Counted from the stretch's first letter, positions 17,553-30,256 are shown. The stretch is DNA of 64,000 nucleotides from Homarus americanus (GCF_018991925.1 NW_024748870.1:3682705-3746704), one strand, 5' to 3'. Numbers and translations: made by a program. The notes: generated by a model from the sequence alone, not told the origin.

Positions 17553-19310
17553 TACTGTACTTCTAATACACTCCTAAAGTTTAATAAGAAACAAACACAA
17601 CTCATGACAAAAATGATTGAGGCTGCTCATTCATGATATTTTCTTTGATATCTTAAAAAAAAATTCAAAGTATTTTCCAAGAAACTACAACCTCTAAAGG
17701 ATACTTGATTTGAGTAACTGTGGAACTGGGATGTACCTCTTAAAAGCAATACAAAAGTGTAGACAGTACAGTACAATACAGTATATGTCAAGATACCAAA
17801 CCCTCTTCACCCAGTTAAGAATAAAAGGACCAAGATATATGGTCCAGCATGGAGTGTGTTTTACCTCAAGAAAATTTTCCTGTATTGGTCTTCCGTCTTG
17901 GAAAAGACTTCTGGATTTAAATACCTTAGTACAGTATCTTCAGTCCGGAATGTGAGATGCCGTTAATGTCATATTCAAATCCCATGACTGTGTAAAACAA
18001 TTAAAGGATAAAGTGATTTACAAGTACTGTACTGTACAGAAAAGCCAGATGGATACATGTTAAGAACAAACATATTTCTATTCCTCTTTCCTTGGTATTA
18101 AGTCATGAATATAATAAGAGGCCATAACCACTTAATTATGGTAAGTGCCAACCCCTCACAAGTACTATATAGTGTAATGTACATGATTGAAGTTACATAA
18201 TACTGTACTTTAATAAAATAAAATAAATAAAAAAGTTTGTGAAGGGAATAATTTTCTCTTCAAATAAAAGAGCAATGAAAAGAACAATACTGTACTGTAG
18301 TGTAGTGTAAAGCAGAAACGGTATACTATACATACTGTACAGTACTCCTACGTACAGCAATTGATATAAATTCATATTGAATAGAAAAGTGAAGGCCACA
18401 GTGCTGTCCTTGGGTAGATGAGACGTATTCTATGAGACAAGGAGTTGGCAAGGTTGGATGGGTCAATGCAGGGTGCCCCATTGGTCTTGGGATTTTTGAG
18501 GCTGCAGGACAAACAGATGAAAGTGCAGCCAATGGTTCCACAATTCTTTGAAGCCATTCCAAAATTACCAGAAAGCATTATTAAGGTATTAAACCCTTCA
18601 GGTACAGTGTCCCAATGGACTTATTTCAGCAAACTTTTAAAAAATATCATCCAGTTGGTTGGTTGCGTGGTTTGGATGATGAATGGATGGATAAGTGGGT
18701 AGTCTGGGTGTGCGAGTGTACTATCTCAGAATGTGATTAAGAGTTCCTTGTTTATGCATCTGTCAATATGTACCTTAACACTCCTTTACTGTTGAGGACA
18801 AATACAGGTATGTACTGTACGGTGCACTATTTTAATATTCCAGTTCATACAAAAATACAACAAGAAACATCATCTACATTATCTGGAACGACAGTAATAA
18901 TGTGATACCTGATAACTCTCAGAATCATGTCACATATTTCTGTAACATTAGGCTACATTTACACAAAATATTCAGTTCCTCACTTGTATTGCTTTTAGTG
19001 CATGGGAATTATTTAGAGTTCTCGGATAAAAAAAAATCACCCTGTATGTGAGCATGAAAAACAATTTATTCAATGATTCTCTAATCTTTAAAAAAACAAC
19101 AACTAAATAACCAGTTCAATTATAAATACTAACACAGCCAAAATTTATGACTGACGACAACAACACGGTAATTTATGTACAGTATTATTAAGTAGACGCC
19201 GAGCCGAGAGGACAACACATCTGGTGACAGTGTGTGGGCGAAATACTTGACACGATATAAATTTTAATAATTTGCAGTGTTACATTTAAGATGGAGACAG
19301 TATGAAATTG
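17553..19310. other. Intron, rich in TACTGTA motifs
   Basis: AT-rich. TACTGTACTGTA at 18025-18036 and TACTGTACAGTA at 18333-18344. A mariner-tip-like AAAATCACCCTG lies near 19035. No coding evidence. Confidence 0.6.
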
Positions 19311-21380
19311 TGTTGTTGGTGATGTACAGTGTTGTTGGTGATGTACAGTGTTGTTGGTGGTGTACAGTGTTGTTGGTGGTGTACAGTGTTGTTGGTGAAG
19401 TACAGTGTTGTTGGTGAGGTACAGTGTTGTTGGTGAGGTACAGTGTTGTTGGTGAGGTACAGTGTTGTTGGTGATGTACAGTGTTGTTGGTGAAGTACAG
19501 TGTTGTTGGTGAGGTACAGTGTTGTTGGTGAAGTACAGTGTTGTTGGTGATGTACAGTGTTGTTGGTGAGGTACAGTGTTGTTGGTGAGGTACAGTGTTG
19601 TTGGTGATGTACAGTGTTGTTGGTGATGTACAGTGTTGTTGTGTACAGTGTTGTTGGTGGTGTACAGTGTTGTTGGTGATGTACAGTGTTGTTTGTTGGT
19701 GGTGTACAGTGTTGTTGGTGAGGTACAGTGTTGTTGGTGAGGTACAGTGTTGTTGGTGGTGTACAGTGTTGTTGGTGGTGTACAGTGTTGTTGGTGGTGT
19801 ACAGTGTTGTTGGTGATGTACAGTGTTGTTGGTGATGTACAGTGTTGTTGGTGAGGTACAGTGTTGTTGGTGAGGTACAGTGTTGTTGGTGAGGTACAGT
19901 GTTGTTGGTGAGGTACAGTGTTGTTGGTGGTGTACAGTGTTGTTGGTGAGGTACAGTGTTGTTGGTGATGTACAGTGTTGTTGGTGATGTACAGTGTTGT
20001 TGGTGATGTACAGTGTTGTTGGTGAGGTACAGTGTTGTTGGTGATGTACAGTGTTGTTGGTGATGTACAGTGTTGTTGTGATGTACAGTGTTGTTGGTGA
20101 TGTACAGTGTTGTTGTGAGGTACAGTGTTGTTGGTGATGTACAGTGTTGTTGGTGAGGCAGTGTTGTTGGTGATGTACAGGTTGTTGGTGATGTACAGTG
20201 TTGTTGGTGATGTACAGTGTTGGGAGAGGTACAGTGTTGTTGGTGATGTACAGTGTTGTTGGTAGGTACAGTGTTGTTGGTGAGGTACAGTGTTGTTGGT
20301 GGTGTACAGTGTTGTTGGTGATGTACAGTGTTGTTGGTGAGGTACAGTGTTGTTGGTGAGGTACAGTGTTGTTGGTGTACAGTGTTGTTGGTGGTGTACA
20401 GTGTTGTTGGTGATGTGCAGTGTTGTTGGTATGTACAGTGTTGTTGGTGAGGTACAGTGTTGTTGGTGAGGTACAGTGTTGTTGGTGATGTACAGTGTTG
20501 TTGGTGAGGTACAGTGTTGTTGGTGAGGTACAGTGTTGTTGGTGGTGTACAGTGTTGTTGGTGGTGTACAGTGTTGTTGGTGATGTACAGTGTTGTTGGT
20601 GATGTACAGTGTTGTTGGTGAGGCAGTGTTGTTGTGAGGTACAGTGTTGTTGGTTGTACAGTGTTGTTGGTGATGTACAGTGTTGTTGGTGATGTACAGT
20701 GTTGTTGGTGAGGCCAGTGTTGTTGGTGATGTACAGTGTTGTTGGTGTACAGTGTTGTTGGTGAGGTACAGTGTTGTTGGTGATGTACAGTGTTGTTGGT
20801 GATGTACAGTGTTGTTGGTGATGTACAGTGTTGTTGGTGATGTAAGTGTTGTTGGTGAGGTACAGTGTTGTTGGTGAGGTACAGTGTTGTTGGTGATGTA
20901 CAGTGTTGTTGGTGATGTACAGTGTTGTTGGTGATGTACAGTGTTGTTGGTGATGTACAGTGTTGTTGGTGAGGTACAGTTGTTGGTGAGGTACAGTGTT
21001 GTTGGTGATGTACAGTGTTGTTGGTGAGGTACAGTGTTGTTGGTGTGAGGTACAGTGTTGTTGGTGGTGTACAGTGTTGTTGGTGGTGTACAGTGTTGTT
21101 GGTGATGTACAGTGTTGTTGGTGATGTACAGTGTTGTTGGAGGTACAGTGTTGTTGGTGAGGTACAGTGTTGTTGGTGAGGTACAGTGTTGTTGGTGATG
21201 TACAGTGTTGTTGGTGATACAGTGTTGTTGGTGATGTACAGTGTTGTTGGTGATGTACAGTGTTGTTGGTGATGTACAGTGTTGTTGGTGAGGTACAGTG
21301 TTGTTGGTGATGTACAGTGTTGTTGGTGGTGTACAGTGTTGTTGGTGATGTACAGTGTTGTTGGTGATGTACAGTGTTGG
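19311..21380. repeat. 19-bp minisatellite, roughly 108 units
   Basis: The plus-strand unit is GATGTACAGTGTTGTTGGT with variants (GAG, GGT or GAA for GAT) and occasional 1-5 base deletions. The minus strand has no stop codon in any frame, giving three overlapping open frames of more than 740 codons that all spell the same peptide cycle (TNNTVHHQQHC-like). This is a property of a stop-free unit whose length is not a multiple of three and is not evidence for a gene. Confidence 0.97.
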
Positions 21381-21834
21381 GCAAGAAAATGGAACAGGAC
21401 CACAGTAAAGGAACAGGGCCAATGGAGAAGAAACTCGGTGAAGGAGAGAGGAGGGGAAGGAGAGAGAGGGGGAGACGAAACAGGAGGTGTAAGAGAAGGA
21501 TGGTGGGCCGGAACCACTTGGGTGAGGGAGGATAAGATATCACCCCGCCACACACATTTATATACACACACACACAGACGTACATATGCCCCACCATCCA
21601 CAAACACTCCACATGAAACCCCTACAATACAGCTAAACAGCCACTTGGCCACGGTTATTCAGAAATGAGGGTCGCAAGAGCTATCAGCGCCACTCATGAG
21701 TGTCACAAAGGGCTTATCAGACCTTGAGTAACACAGAGTACCGACCACAAGTTCGTCTACATACACTTATCACTCAACTGCCTGGACCAGTTATTCAAAG
21801 GACGAGCGAGATATCAACTCGTGTCTTTAATTTT

Positions 21835-21837
<3 letters not shown>

Positions 21838-21898
<61 letters not shown>
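21838..21898. repeat. (AG)n microsatellite
   Basis: About 60 bp of AG repeats in the unique stretch between two minisatellites. Confidence 0.95.
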
Positions 21899-21900
<2 letters not shown>

Positions 21901-22021
21901 AACACAATATGAGTGGGGCCTTTGTGGGGTATTGTGGACGGTGACGTAACCCTCCGTCACACCTAGCGCCCTCTGCACGATTCCTATATGCCTGCACCCT
22001 AGGCCGTCACTCAGGTTTCAA

Positions 22022-22125
22022 TAAGTGACGTCAACAAAGCTGGGGAGTCATCGAAAGGTGTGTAAGTGACGTCATCGAAAGGTGGGTAAGTGACGTCATC
22101 GACAGGTGCGTGTGCGACGTCATTA
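22022..22125. promoter_or_regulatory. Cluster of four CRE-like TGACGTCA motifs
   Basis: Exact palindromic TGACGTCA occurs at 22026-22033, 22067-22074 and 22091-22098, and a one-mismatch CGACGTCA at 22115-22122. The last three are spaced exactly 24 bp apart within short repeats containing TCGAAAGGTG. TGACGTCA is the known CREB/ATF site. The surroundings (21.9-22.3 kb) are GC-richer than typical intron here. It may be an enhancer, a promoter, or just a short tandem repeat that includes the motif. Confidence 0.4.
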
Positions 22126-22488
22126 GTCAAATTACGAAATAACGCCACTCAGTGTTGGGTGAAGGTGGTGTCACGGGAGATGGTGGCAGTAAAACACACA
22201 CACACCTATTGCCACCGGCAGTCCCCAGCCCACCTCGCGCAGTCCGCCACTACAACAAAATTCAGCCCATAAGAGCCAGCACTGATAGATGTAAGAACAG
22301 CACCATCCCATCTATTGTTAAAATAATAAACAGCTCCTCATTTATGTACTGTACAGCCCTGTAAATGTATTGAATGTACATTATAATGACTAAATCACAT
22401 GTAAGTTTGTATATTTTCAGCCACCGGCTGCAACTCTATTAATAAACCGTTTATTATTATTATTATTATTATTATTTACTCTCTCTCA

Positions 22489-23408
22489 GACTCTCACCAC
22501 CTCCCTAATGGTGCACCAGACCTCACCACTCCCTAATGGTGCACCAGACTCCTCACCACTCACTAATGGTGCACCAGACTCCTCACCACTTCACTAATGG
22601 TGCACCAGACGCTCACCACCTCCCTAATGGTGCAAAGACTCCTCACCACCTCACTAATGGTGCACCAGACCTCACCTCACCATGGTGCACCAGACTCCTC
22701 ACCACCCTCCTAATGGTGCACCAGACCTCACCACCTCACTCAATGGTGCACCAGACTCACCACCTCCCTAATGGTGCACCAGACCTCACCACTCCTTCAC
22801 CATGGTGCACCAGACTCCTCACCACTCCCTAATGGTGCACCAGACTCCTCACCACCTCCCTAATGGTGCACCAGACTCCTCACCACTTCACTAATGGTGC
22901 ATCAGACCTCACCACCTCCCTAATGGTGCACCAGACTCTCACCACTCACTAATGGTGCATCAGACTCTCACCACCTCCCCATGGTGCACCAGACTCTCAC
23001 CACCTCCCTAATGGTGCACCAGACCTCACCACCTCACTATGGTGCACCAGACCTCACCACCTCCCAATGGTGCACCAGACTCCTCACCACCTCCCTAATG
23101 GTGCACCAGACCTCACCACTTCACTAATGGTGCATCAGACTCCTCACCACCTCCTAATGGCACTGCTCCTCACCACTTCACTAATGGTGCACCAGACCTC
23201 ACCACCCCTAATGGTGCACCAGACTCTCACCACTCACTAATGGTGCACCAGACTCACCACCTCCCTAATGGTGCACCAGACTCCTCACCACCTCCCAATG
23301 GTGCACCAGACCTCACCACCTCCCAATGGTGCACCAGACTCTCCACCACCTCACTCAGTGCACCAGACTCACCACCTCCCACTAATGGTGCACCAGACTC
23401 CTCACCAC
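22489..23408. repeat. About 30-bp minisatellite
   Basis: Units contain CTCACCACCTCCCTAATGG and TGCACCAGACT with many 1-4 base indels; about 30 units. C-rich on plus, G-rich on minus (the host gene's transcript strand). Confidence 0.95.
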
Positions 23409-23492
23409 GTTTCTGCCTCCCATCAAAACTGGTCACGCACACTGCCTCCCGACGGTAGCTTCATAGTGACGGGCGCCACCAGGTACAGTACA

Positions 23493-24495
23493 CCCGTCAC
23501 AGTCTCAGCCATGCCCTGTCACCACCCATCACAGTCTCAGCCATGCCCCGTCACCACCCATCACAGTCTCAGCCATGCCCCTGTTACCACCCATCACAGT
23601 CTCAGCCATGCCCCTGCCACCACCGTCACAGTCTCAGCCATGCCCCGTCACCACCCATCACAGTCTCAGCCATGCTCCGCCACCACCCATCACAGTCTCA
23701 GCCATGCCCTCGCCACCACCTGCCACAGTCTCAGCCATATATCCCGTCACCACCGGCCACAGTCTCAGCCATGCCCCGTCACCAAGGCCACAGTCTCAGC
23801 CATGCCCCGTCACCACCCGGCCACAGTTCTCAGCCATGCCCCATCACCACCATCACAGTTCAGCCACTGCCCCGTCACCACCCTCACAGTCTCAGCCATG
23901 CCCTGTCACCACCTGTCACAGTCTCAGCCATGTCCTGTCACCACCTGCAGTCTCAGCCATGCCCTCACCACCTGGCACAGTCTCAGCCATGCCCCGTCAC
24001 CACCCACAGTCTCAGCCATGCCTGCCACCACCACCATCACAGTCTCAGCCATCCTCACACCACCTGTCTCAGCCATGCCCTGTCACCACCCGTCAGTCTC
24101 AGCCATGTCCCATCACAGTCTCAGCCATGTCCCTGTCACCACCCGTCACAGTCTCAGCCATGTCCCGTCACCACCGCCACAGTCTCAGCCATGCCCCGTC
24201 ACCACCTCACTAGTCTCAGCCATGCCCCTGCCACCACCCGCGTCTCAGCCATGCCCCTCACCACCCATCACAGTCTCAGCCATGTCCCGTCACAGTCTCA
24301 GCCATGCCCGTCACCACCCATCACAGTCTCAGCCATGCCCTCACACCACCGCCACAGTCTCAGCCATGTCCTGTCACCACCTGCACAGTCTCAGCCATGC
24401 CCGTCACCACCCGTCACAGTCTCAGCCATGCCCCGTCACCACCCGTCACAGTCTCAGCCATGCCCCGTCACAGTCTCAGCCATGTCCCGTCACAG
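23493..24495. repeat. About 32-bp minisatellite
   Basis: Units contain CAGTCTCAGCCATGCCCC and GTCACCACCCATCA. Heavily variable length. Pro/Ser/His-rich open frames here are repeat artefacts. Confidence 0.95.
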
Positions 24496-25147
24496 TTGTA
24501 TACAGGGTGAGTCGAGTAGTTCTGGTAGGGCGCTTTAGGCTCTGGACGCCTGGCAAAATCTCTACTACTGGAGCTGGAAAGTGACTTGTGTGTCTCCTCG
24601 AGTGGGGTGGAGTTGACCTTTGACAGCTGCTGACCAAAAGGGCACAGTGCCTCTTATAGGTCATGGTTGATTAGCTGTATTTCTTTGTTATGAGTGAGTA
24701 AAATCTGTGGCATTATCGTGTAAAACAATTACACAAACAGACGAACTGAAGTGATCAATTTACTGTATTGCATGTGGAAACTCCTCCATACCCCCTTGTG
24801 TTGAACGGATGGGATAAGTAATAAAAGCATAGCAATGAAGAGCCCAAATATATGATCAACTCTCTGGATCCTTAACTTACATCACAGTTATCAATACACT
24901 TCCTTTACTCAAGTAAAAAACTGAACCTAAGAATATTAGTGAACAATGAGCGCCGTGGATTAAGGCTTTGTAGTGACCAGTCAGGGCCCCTTAGAGACCC
25001 AACTCCTTTGATAAAATATGATGGAACATTTGTTAATTTTTTTAATATGTATATATATGTAAATAAATACTATGTATTCAAAGTCATTTTTCTCTGTATA
25101 TGTCTGCATATGTAGTATGTATAACGTGTACATGCTTATGTTTATGC

Positions 25148-25180
<33 letters not shown>

Positions 25181-25793
25181 TAACGGTTTATTCAAAGAGC
25201 ATGGCAGCCGGAAGGCTGAAAATATAGTTACATAATTTTGGAATGGTTCTCTTGATTTACAAATAATATACAAGTGTGTGTGTGTGTTGCATTGATGTAT
25301 GTCTATGTCCATGTGAGTGAATACCTTATGTATATGCATAGATGCAGTTTTTACCACGTGAGAAAAATTATAAAAAACACAAAATGTAAAAAAAAAAAAT
25401 TAAAAGGACCAAAAACTAATTTTACGTTTGTAAATACATTTCACCAGTTTTCGTAATGCTCACCTCATCCGTGTTGCTACCTCACTCATCTCATACACAA
25501 TCACCTAACCCCTCACCTCTCAAGCAGTACACTCATAATCATTGACTGTAAATAAAGCATCCCCCTTAAAAAAATGTGTGCGCGCGCTGTTCCTCTGACT
25601 GACTGATCTCTCAGAGACAAGAAGAGATAGAGACCAAAGACATCACCAAAGGACTGTCACGGGCTACTAATGAGTGAAAACACAAACACAGCGAAGATAT
25701 TCCCTCCACTGCACGCATCGATCAACAACTCCCCCAAAACTCCTCAAGACACGTCACGTCACTGTTACACACCATTACTAGCCTTAAAGTTAC
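24496..25793. other. Unique intron, nothing recognised
   Basis: Sequence between the 32-bp minisatellite and the hAT-like MITE; only simple repeats (AAT run, TG run near 25275). Confidence 0.6.
25148..25181. repeat. (AAT)n microsatellite
   Basis: About eleven AAT units. A similar ATT run lies at 22452-22477. Confidence 0.93.
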
Positions 25794-26194
25794 CAGTGGT
25801 TCCCAACCCTTTGTAGGCTCTGGGCCACATTTGTCATTGTAAATATAGTGGAGGCGCCAAAACTTTGGATCTACATTCAAGAAAAAGAAAAAAATCGTAT
25901 ATACAGATATTTCCAGTTTGACTCAAGTCTAACGGTTACTAGTTACATACTTTTTACAATTATTCTTTCAGGCTGGCTCTATCTCTCTGGGCCCGATATA
26001 CACACGTCCTGTACACGACAGACTCGGGACAAATGCCAGTTCCTCTCTCTCTCTCCAACCAAAGTCATACCAAGTTATTACACATTTTCATTATTTACAC
26101 TCTGACAAAAAAATCCCAAATAATCACAAATTTTCTAATAAACCCTTGAGGATTCCTTAATACGGTTCCGCGGACTACAGGTTGGGGAACACTG
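25794..26194. mobile_element. hAT-like MITE, 401 bp
   Basis: The left tip CAGTGGTTCCCAACCCTTTG and inverted right tip CAGTGTTCCCCAACCTGTAG have the CAGTGGTTC(C/T)CAA style of hAT (Charlie-like) termini. No clear 8-bp target duplication survives. The interior is non-coding; an open frame across it is not convincing. Confidence 0.65.
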
Positions 26195-27680
26195 CCTGAG
26201 ACTGATGAACTACCGAACCTGTTGGCTAGTTTGTTTTCGCTCCTTACATATTTGTGTGTACGTACTACGCCAGTGCCAGTTCTGAAGAGATTGTAGACTA
26301 AAAGAATCGCAGACAGTCAGTAGGCCACGACAACAGTACCTCCACATCTCTTTCCTGAGACAGATAAACTAACTTGAGCCACTCACCAACACTTATCAGC
26401 ACCTCACTATATTGTCACTCATTCAATCATCATCACTGCTTTTCTCAACGCATATCTTTATCCATCACAGTTTTTCAAGATCATTTTTTTTCATTCAGAC
26501 GCAGTTAAATAAATAAATACCTTTGGACGGGAGGAATGTGTTTACAACTTATAATTATCCATAAAATATGTGGAGGTCACATTAATAAAAGTCATTCAGA
26601 AATAGTGAAGAGGGTGGGTGAAGGTTAAAAGGATGTGAGAGGGGCTGGTGACAGTGAGTGATGGAACGTCAGCAGCCGGGTGGGGTAGCTGATGATTCTA
26701 ACAAGTTACCACCTAAAGAAGCGCTTAACACACACTTGTTATTGTTTCATCCTACTTTCCTTCTTCGATTACACGCGCAACTCTACCATACAATTAATTT
26801 TGTTTTTCTAACAGTCATGAGGTGTACGACAACATTTACGATTGACCTTCTTGCCCTAATCTTATTTCAGGAATACCACCTTTTCCAAGCTCTGGAGAGA
26901 TCTCAAAGTTTCGATATTTTGAGTACAGCACCAGGAAACTTGCGTCGAGACTCCTCCAAAGTTTCGAAAAGTGCCGAGTTCCATGTGTTATAGGCGATAT
27001 TGCTGAAAAAAGATCAGGGCAAGAAGGTCTTCGTAAATAGCGTCGTACACCCTATAACTTCTTGAATATGGAGGTGCACATCTTTCTTTGGGAACTATCA
27101 GATGGGCAATCTATTTTATGTAATTTTTACCATCTTAGTTACATGATCAAGTGAGAATCGTCCTAATGAGACGTAATTAATCAATCATAATTATGAAACA
27201 GGTGACATCTGCCGAATAGTCTTACAATTATAAATCAAGTTTGTTACCACGGAGAGAAACTTCCCGTTTTGTCGCTTTAATTCAACGATAAACCTGCGCA
27301 TCCAAAATGAGTAAGCGATTTACATTTCAGCTGTGTAAAGCAAAATGAGCATAACTTCCATCTCACGTAGTAAAGTATGAAATTCTTACAACGAGCTTAA
27401 TTTGGTTTATAAATCTGAGACATTCTCGTTACTCGTATACTGTAGTTCCTCTCATGGCCCACACACTACAACACACCTCGTACACCCAAAACGAGTACAC
27501 ATTCTCTGATACACTGTCCTTCACACCTTTCCTAACTGACACTGTCCAATACCTGCAAATTCACAAGTATTTACAGTCCTGATATTCCAATAACCATCGT
27601 TTACCATATTTACACGAGACAGTTACAGTAAATAACTTAATATATACCGAGTACTCTGCTGGGACCGAGCTTCCAACTGA
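26195..27680. other. Unique intron, nothing recognised
   Basis: A 110-codon plus-strand frame (26661-26993) has no recognisable domain or splice context and is not called. The rest is unremarkable. Confidence 0.6.
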
Positions 27681-28570
27681 ACAACACTCTACCACCACAC
27701 CCAGACTCTACAACACTCTACCACCACACCCAGACTCTACAACACACTACAACACTCTACCACCACACCCAGACACTACAACACCTACCACCACACCCAG
27801 ACACTCACAACACCTCTACCACCACACCCAGACTACTACAACACTCTACCACCACACCCAGACACTACACAACACTCTACCACCACACCCAGACACTACA
27901 ACACTCTACCACCACACCCAGACACTACAACACTCCCCTACCACCACACCCAGACACTACAACACTCTACCACCACACCCAGACACTACTACAACACTCT
28001 ACCACCACACCCAGACACTACAACACTCTACCACCACACCCAGACACTACAACCCTCTACCACCACACCCAGACACTACAACACTCTACCACCACACCCA
28101 GACACTACAACACCTCTACCACCACACCCAGACAATACAACACACTACCACCACACCCAGACACTACAACACCTCTACCACCACACCCAGACACTACAAC
28201 ACTCTACCACCACACCCAGACACTACAACACTCTACCACCACACCCAGACACTACAACACTCTACCACCACACCCAGACACTACTACAACACTCTACCAC
28301 CACACCCAGACACTCTACAACACTCTACCACCACACCCAGACACTACAACACTCTACCACCACACCCAGACACTACAACACTCTACCACCACACCCAGAC
28401 TCTACAACACTCTACCACTACACCCAGACACTACAACACTCTACCACCACACCCAGACACTACAACACTCTACCACCACACCCAGACATTACAACACTCT
28501 ACCACCACACCCAGACACTACAACACTCTACCACCACACCCAGACATTACAACACTCTACCACCACACCC
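27681..28570. repeat. 29-bp minisatellite
   Basis: Units of CACTCTACCACCACACCC plus AGACACTACAA, about 30 copies with small indels. It ends 240 bp from the donor of the candidate signal-peptide exon, on the intron side. Confidence 0.96.
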
Positions 28571-28809
28571 ATTAAGGCAGGTCATAGGCTAGAACACGTG
28601 AGCACAGCAGTGAGAGATATTAAGGAGTGCCCAGTACAGTATGTTGCTCAACCTTACTCAGAACATCAACATTCTCGTGCAATACACAGAGTCATATACG
28701 AAATACCATCATGGTTGACCAACAAGGAAAGCACAGTAGTGTTTGTATGGTATAGTGATGTCACAAGAGAGGACTTTCAGTACGGAATGATGTGCGAAGA
28801 CTGACTTAC

Positions 28810-28896
28810 CTTACTTTTAAAAGGCCGCTGGGACAGCCCCCCAGGCGGGACGGAGAGTACGGCTAAGAAGCACACCCACGCCCTCACAGCCCACAT
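28810..28896 (-). CDS. Candidate signal-peptide first exon (internal promoter)
   Basis: On the minus strand an ATG at 28896, with G at -3, opens MWAVRAWVCFLAVLSVPPGG and then LSQRPFKSK before a perfect donor (AAG|GTAAGT). An early Arg, a hydrophobic core (AWVCFLAVLSV) and a small-residue region before LSQ fit a cleavable signal peptide. The strong donor leaves in phase 0. A second donor five bases earlier (AAA|GTAAGG, exon end 28815) leaves in phase 1 and would join the LDLa exon at 15853-15963 in frame. The upstream sequence is CpG-rich with GC boxes. It could start a shorter isoform of the host gene or a separate gene; splicing is not proven. The open frame runs upstream of the ATG, so the start is a judgement from signal-peptide shape. 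Confidence 0.5.
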
Positions 28897-29100
28897 GACA
28901 GCTGTTTTTCTTACTCCCCAAAACGTTAACACAAATCTCAAAATAACGCGCGATACGATAGATGACCGCAACGCCGCCTTGCGTCTCAACCCGCGACCTA
29001 ACTTACACTGCCCCGCCTGCCCACCCTCCTGGCGCCTGCCCACAACTCCCCTCCCGCCCACAACTCCCCTCCCGCCCACCACTCCTCCTTCCCCGCCTAC
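28897..29100 (-). promoter_or_regulatory. CpG-rich, GC-box-bearing putative promoter
   Basis: This stretch stands out from its AT-rich surroundings. It has clustered CpGs (for example CGCGCG near 28945 and several between 28966 and 29005) and two GGGCGGGAGGGG-type GC boxes in 21-bp repeats on the minus strand, plus AGGCGGGGC. It lies directly upstream of the candidate signal-peptide exon. No TATA box is evident. The promoter role is inference. Confidence 0.42.
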
Positions 29101-30256
29101 TGTCCTGTCCTCCACCACTCCCTGCTTACACATCAAATCTCCACTCCTCCCTCCCCACCTTAATCATGCTCGCCCCCTTCGTTTCTCCCACTTCTCTCTC
29201 TCCCTATCCAATCGTTGTCCTCCACCTCTTTCTCCCGCCCACTCTAGTCTACTGCCTGCTAGTCACCCCCCACTACATTTCTATGTTTTTATAATGCAAA
29301 TTTTAACGATAAAATTTAATCCGGCAAAGACACAGTGACACAGAACACGTTTCTTCGTTTACATCGAAAACAAACTCGTAAAAAGTCTAGGATTAATCCG
29401 CATTCTGCCACGAACACTTGCTAGTAATGTACCAATACTTGTTATTCATAACTAAGCACATAGTTATAAGGAATATGCTAAAGTAACCCTGCGGTAATCT
29501 GCAACCACGTTTAAGATACAGGAAGCGAATCATTCTCACGCACGCTTAAAATTTAACAAATAATAAAAGGCTGGCCTTATCAATCCTATTTTCTTAGTAC
29601 CTGGCAATGACCTGACCCTGACTAGATGTTTAAAACTGGCCCGATAATGATGTCCCGAGCCGGTGGAAAAGTTGTTTGGACATACTTCCTCACCCCAATT
29701 GGTCCCTGTTCACCTAGCAGTAAAGTAGGTACCTGGTGTAAATCGAAAGTTGCGAATTTGTATTCAGGGAGAGTTGTTGGAGCTTCCAATAACTTGCTTA
29801 GACATAAACCATTGACTCTTGAGGCTTCTACGCCCTTGACTCTTCAGGCTTCTACGCCCTTAACTCATAAGACATAAAGGCAAGTATGAACTTAGCATGC
29901 TTCCCTGTTGGGCGCTGTAAACGCTTCTGCGCTTCACCTTACAAAAGGATGTAGGGGGGTGCCCAATAAAAAAAAAATGATGTCACTTGTAGCCACTGTA
30001 ACAAAATGCGGGGCCCGGGGCAGACGCCCTGGTTTACTATATCCTGTCCCGGAGTAGCTTAACTTATATTCTGAACAAAATTAAAACTTTGAAAATCGGA
30101 GTGAGGTGTTTATAGTAACCCAAAGCTCGACTCTTAACTAAAAATTCCACAAAAATGGCATCGAAAACTTAAGAGGAATCGATTTATTATCCAACCATCA
30201 CGAATTATTAATTGACATTTACTGGAACATTTTTTTTTTAACTCGGATCGTTAGTC
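29101..30256. other. Region upstream of putative promoter
   Basis: C/T-rich on plus to about 29270, then AT-rich. A SINE-like fragment at 29680 and duplicated GAGGCTTCTACGCCC phrases near 29820-29860. Confidence 0.55.
29680..29760 (+). repeat. Possible decapod SINE-like fragment
   Basis: TGTTCACCTAGCAGTAAAGT followed by AGGTACCTGG resembles, from memory, a repeat frequent in decapod genomic sequence (TTCACCTAGCAGTAA). A full retroposon structure is not visible. Confidence 0.3.

Larger units (their letters stand above)
21381..22488. other. GC-richer unique stretch between minisatellites
   Basis: Contains an A/G-rich region (21.4-21.5 kb), a CA run, the (AG)n tract and the CRE-like cluster. 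No convincing exon on either strand. Confidence 0.6.

Noticed and set aside
19188..21652. Three overlapping minus-strand frames of 744-788 codons
   Set aside because: They lie in the 19-bp minisatellite, which lacks stops on that strand in every frame. One start is a GTG codon that mimics a signal peptide (MAKWLFSCIVG-like). No splice or promoter evidence.
22489..24495. CRISPR-like array appearance
   Set aside because: Direct tandem units without unique spacers in an intron-bearing eukaryotic locus: minisatellites.
23268..24584. 438-codon Ser/His/Pro frame
   Set aside because: Repeat-driven frame of the 32-bp minisatellite; indels between units change frame freely.
26661..26993. 110-codon plus-strand frame
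   Set aside because: No recognisable domain, no splice or promoter evidence; composition like surrounding intron.
28598..28804. 68-codon plus-strand frame next to the 29-bp minisatellite
   Set aside because: No domain or splice evidence; overlaps the start of the intron after the candidate signal-peptide exon on the other strand.
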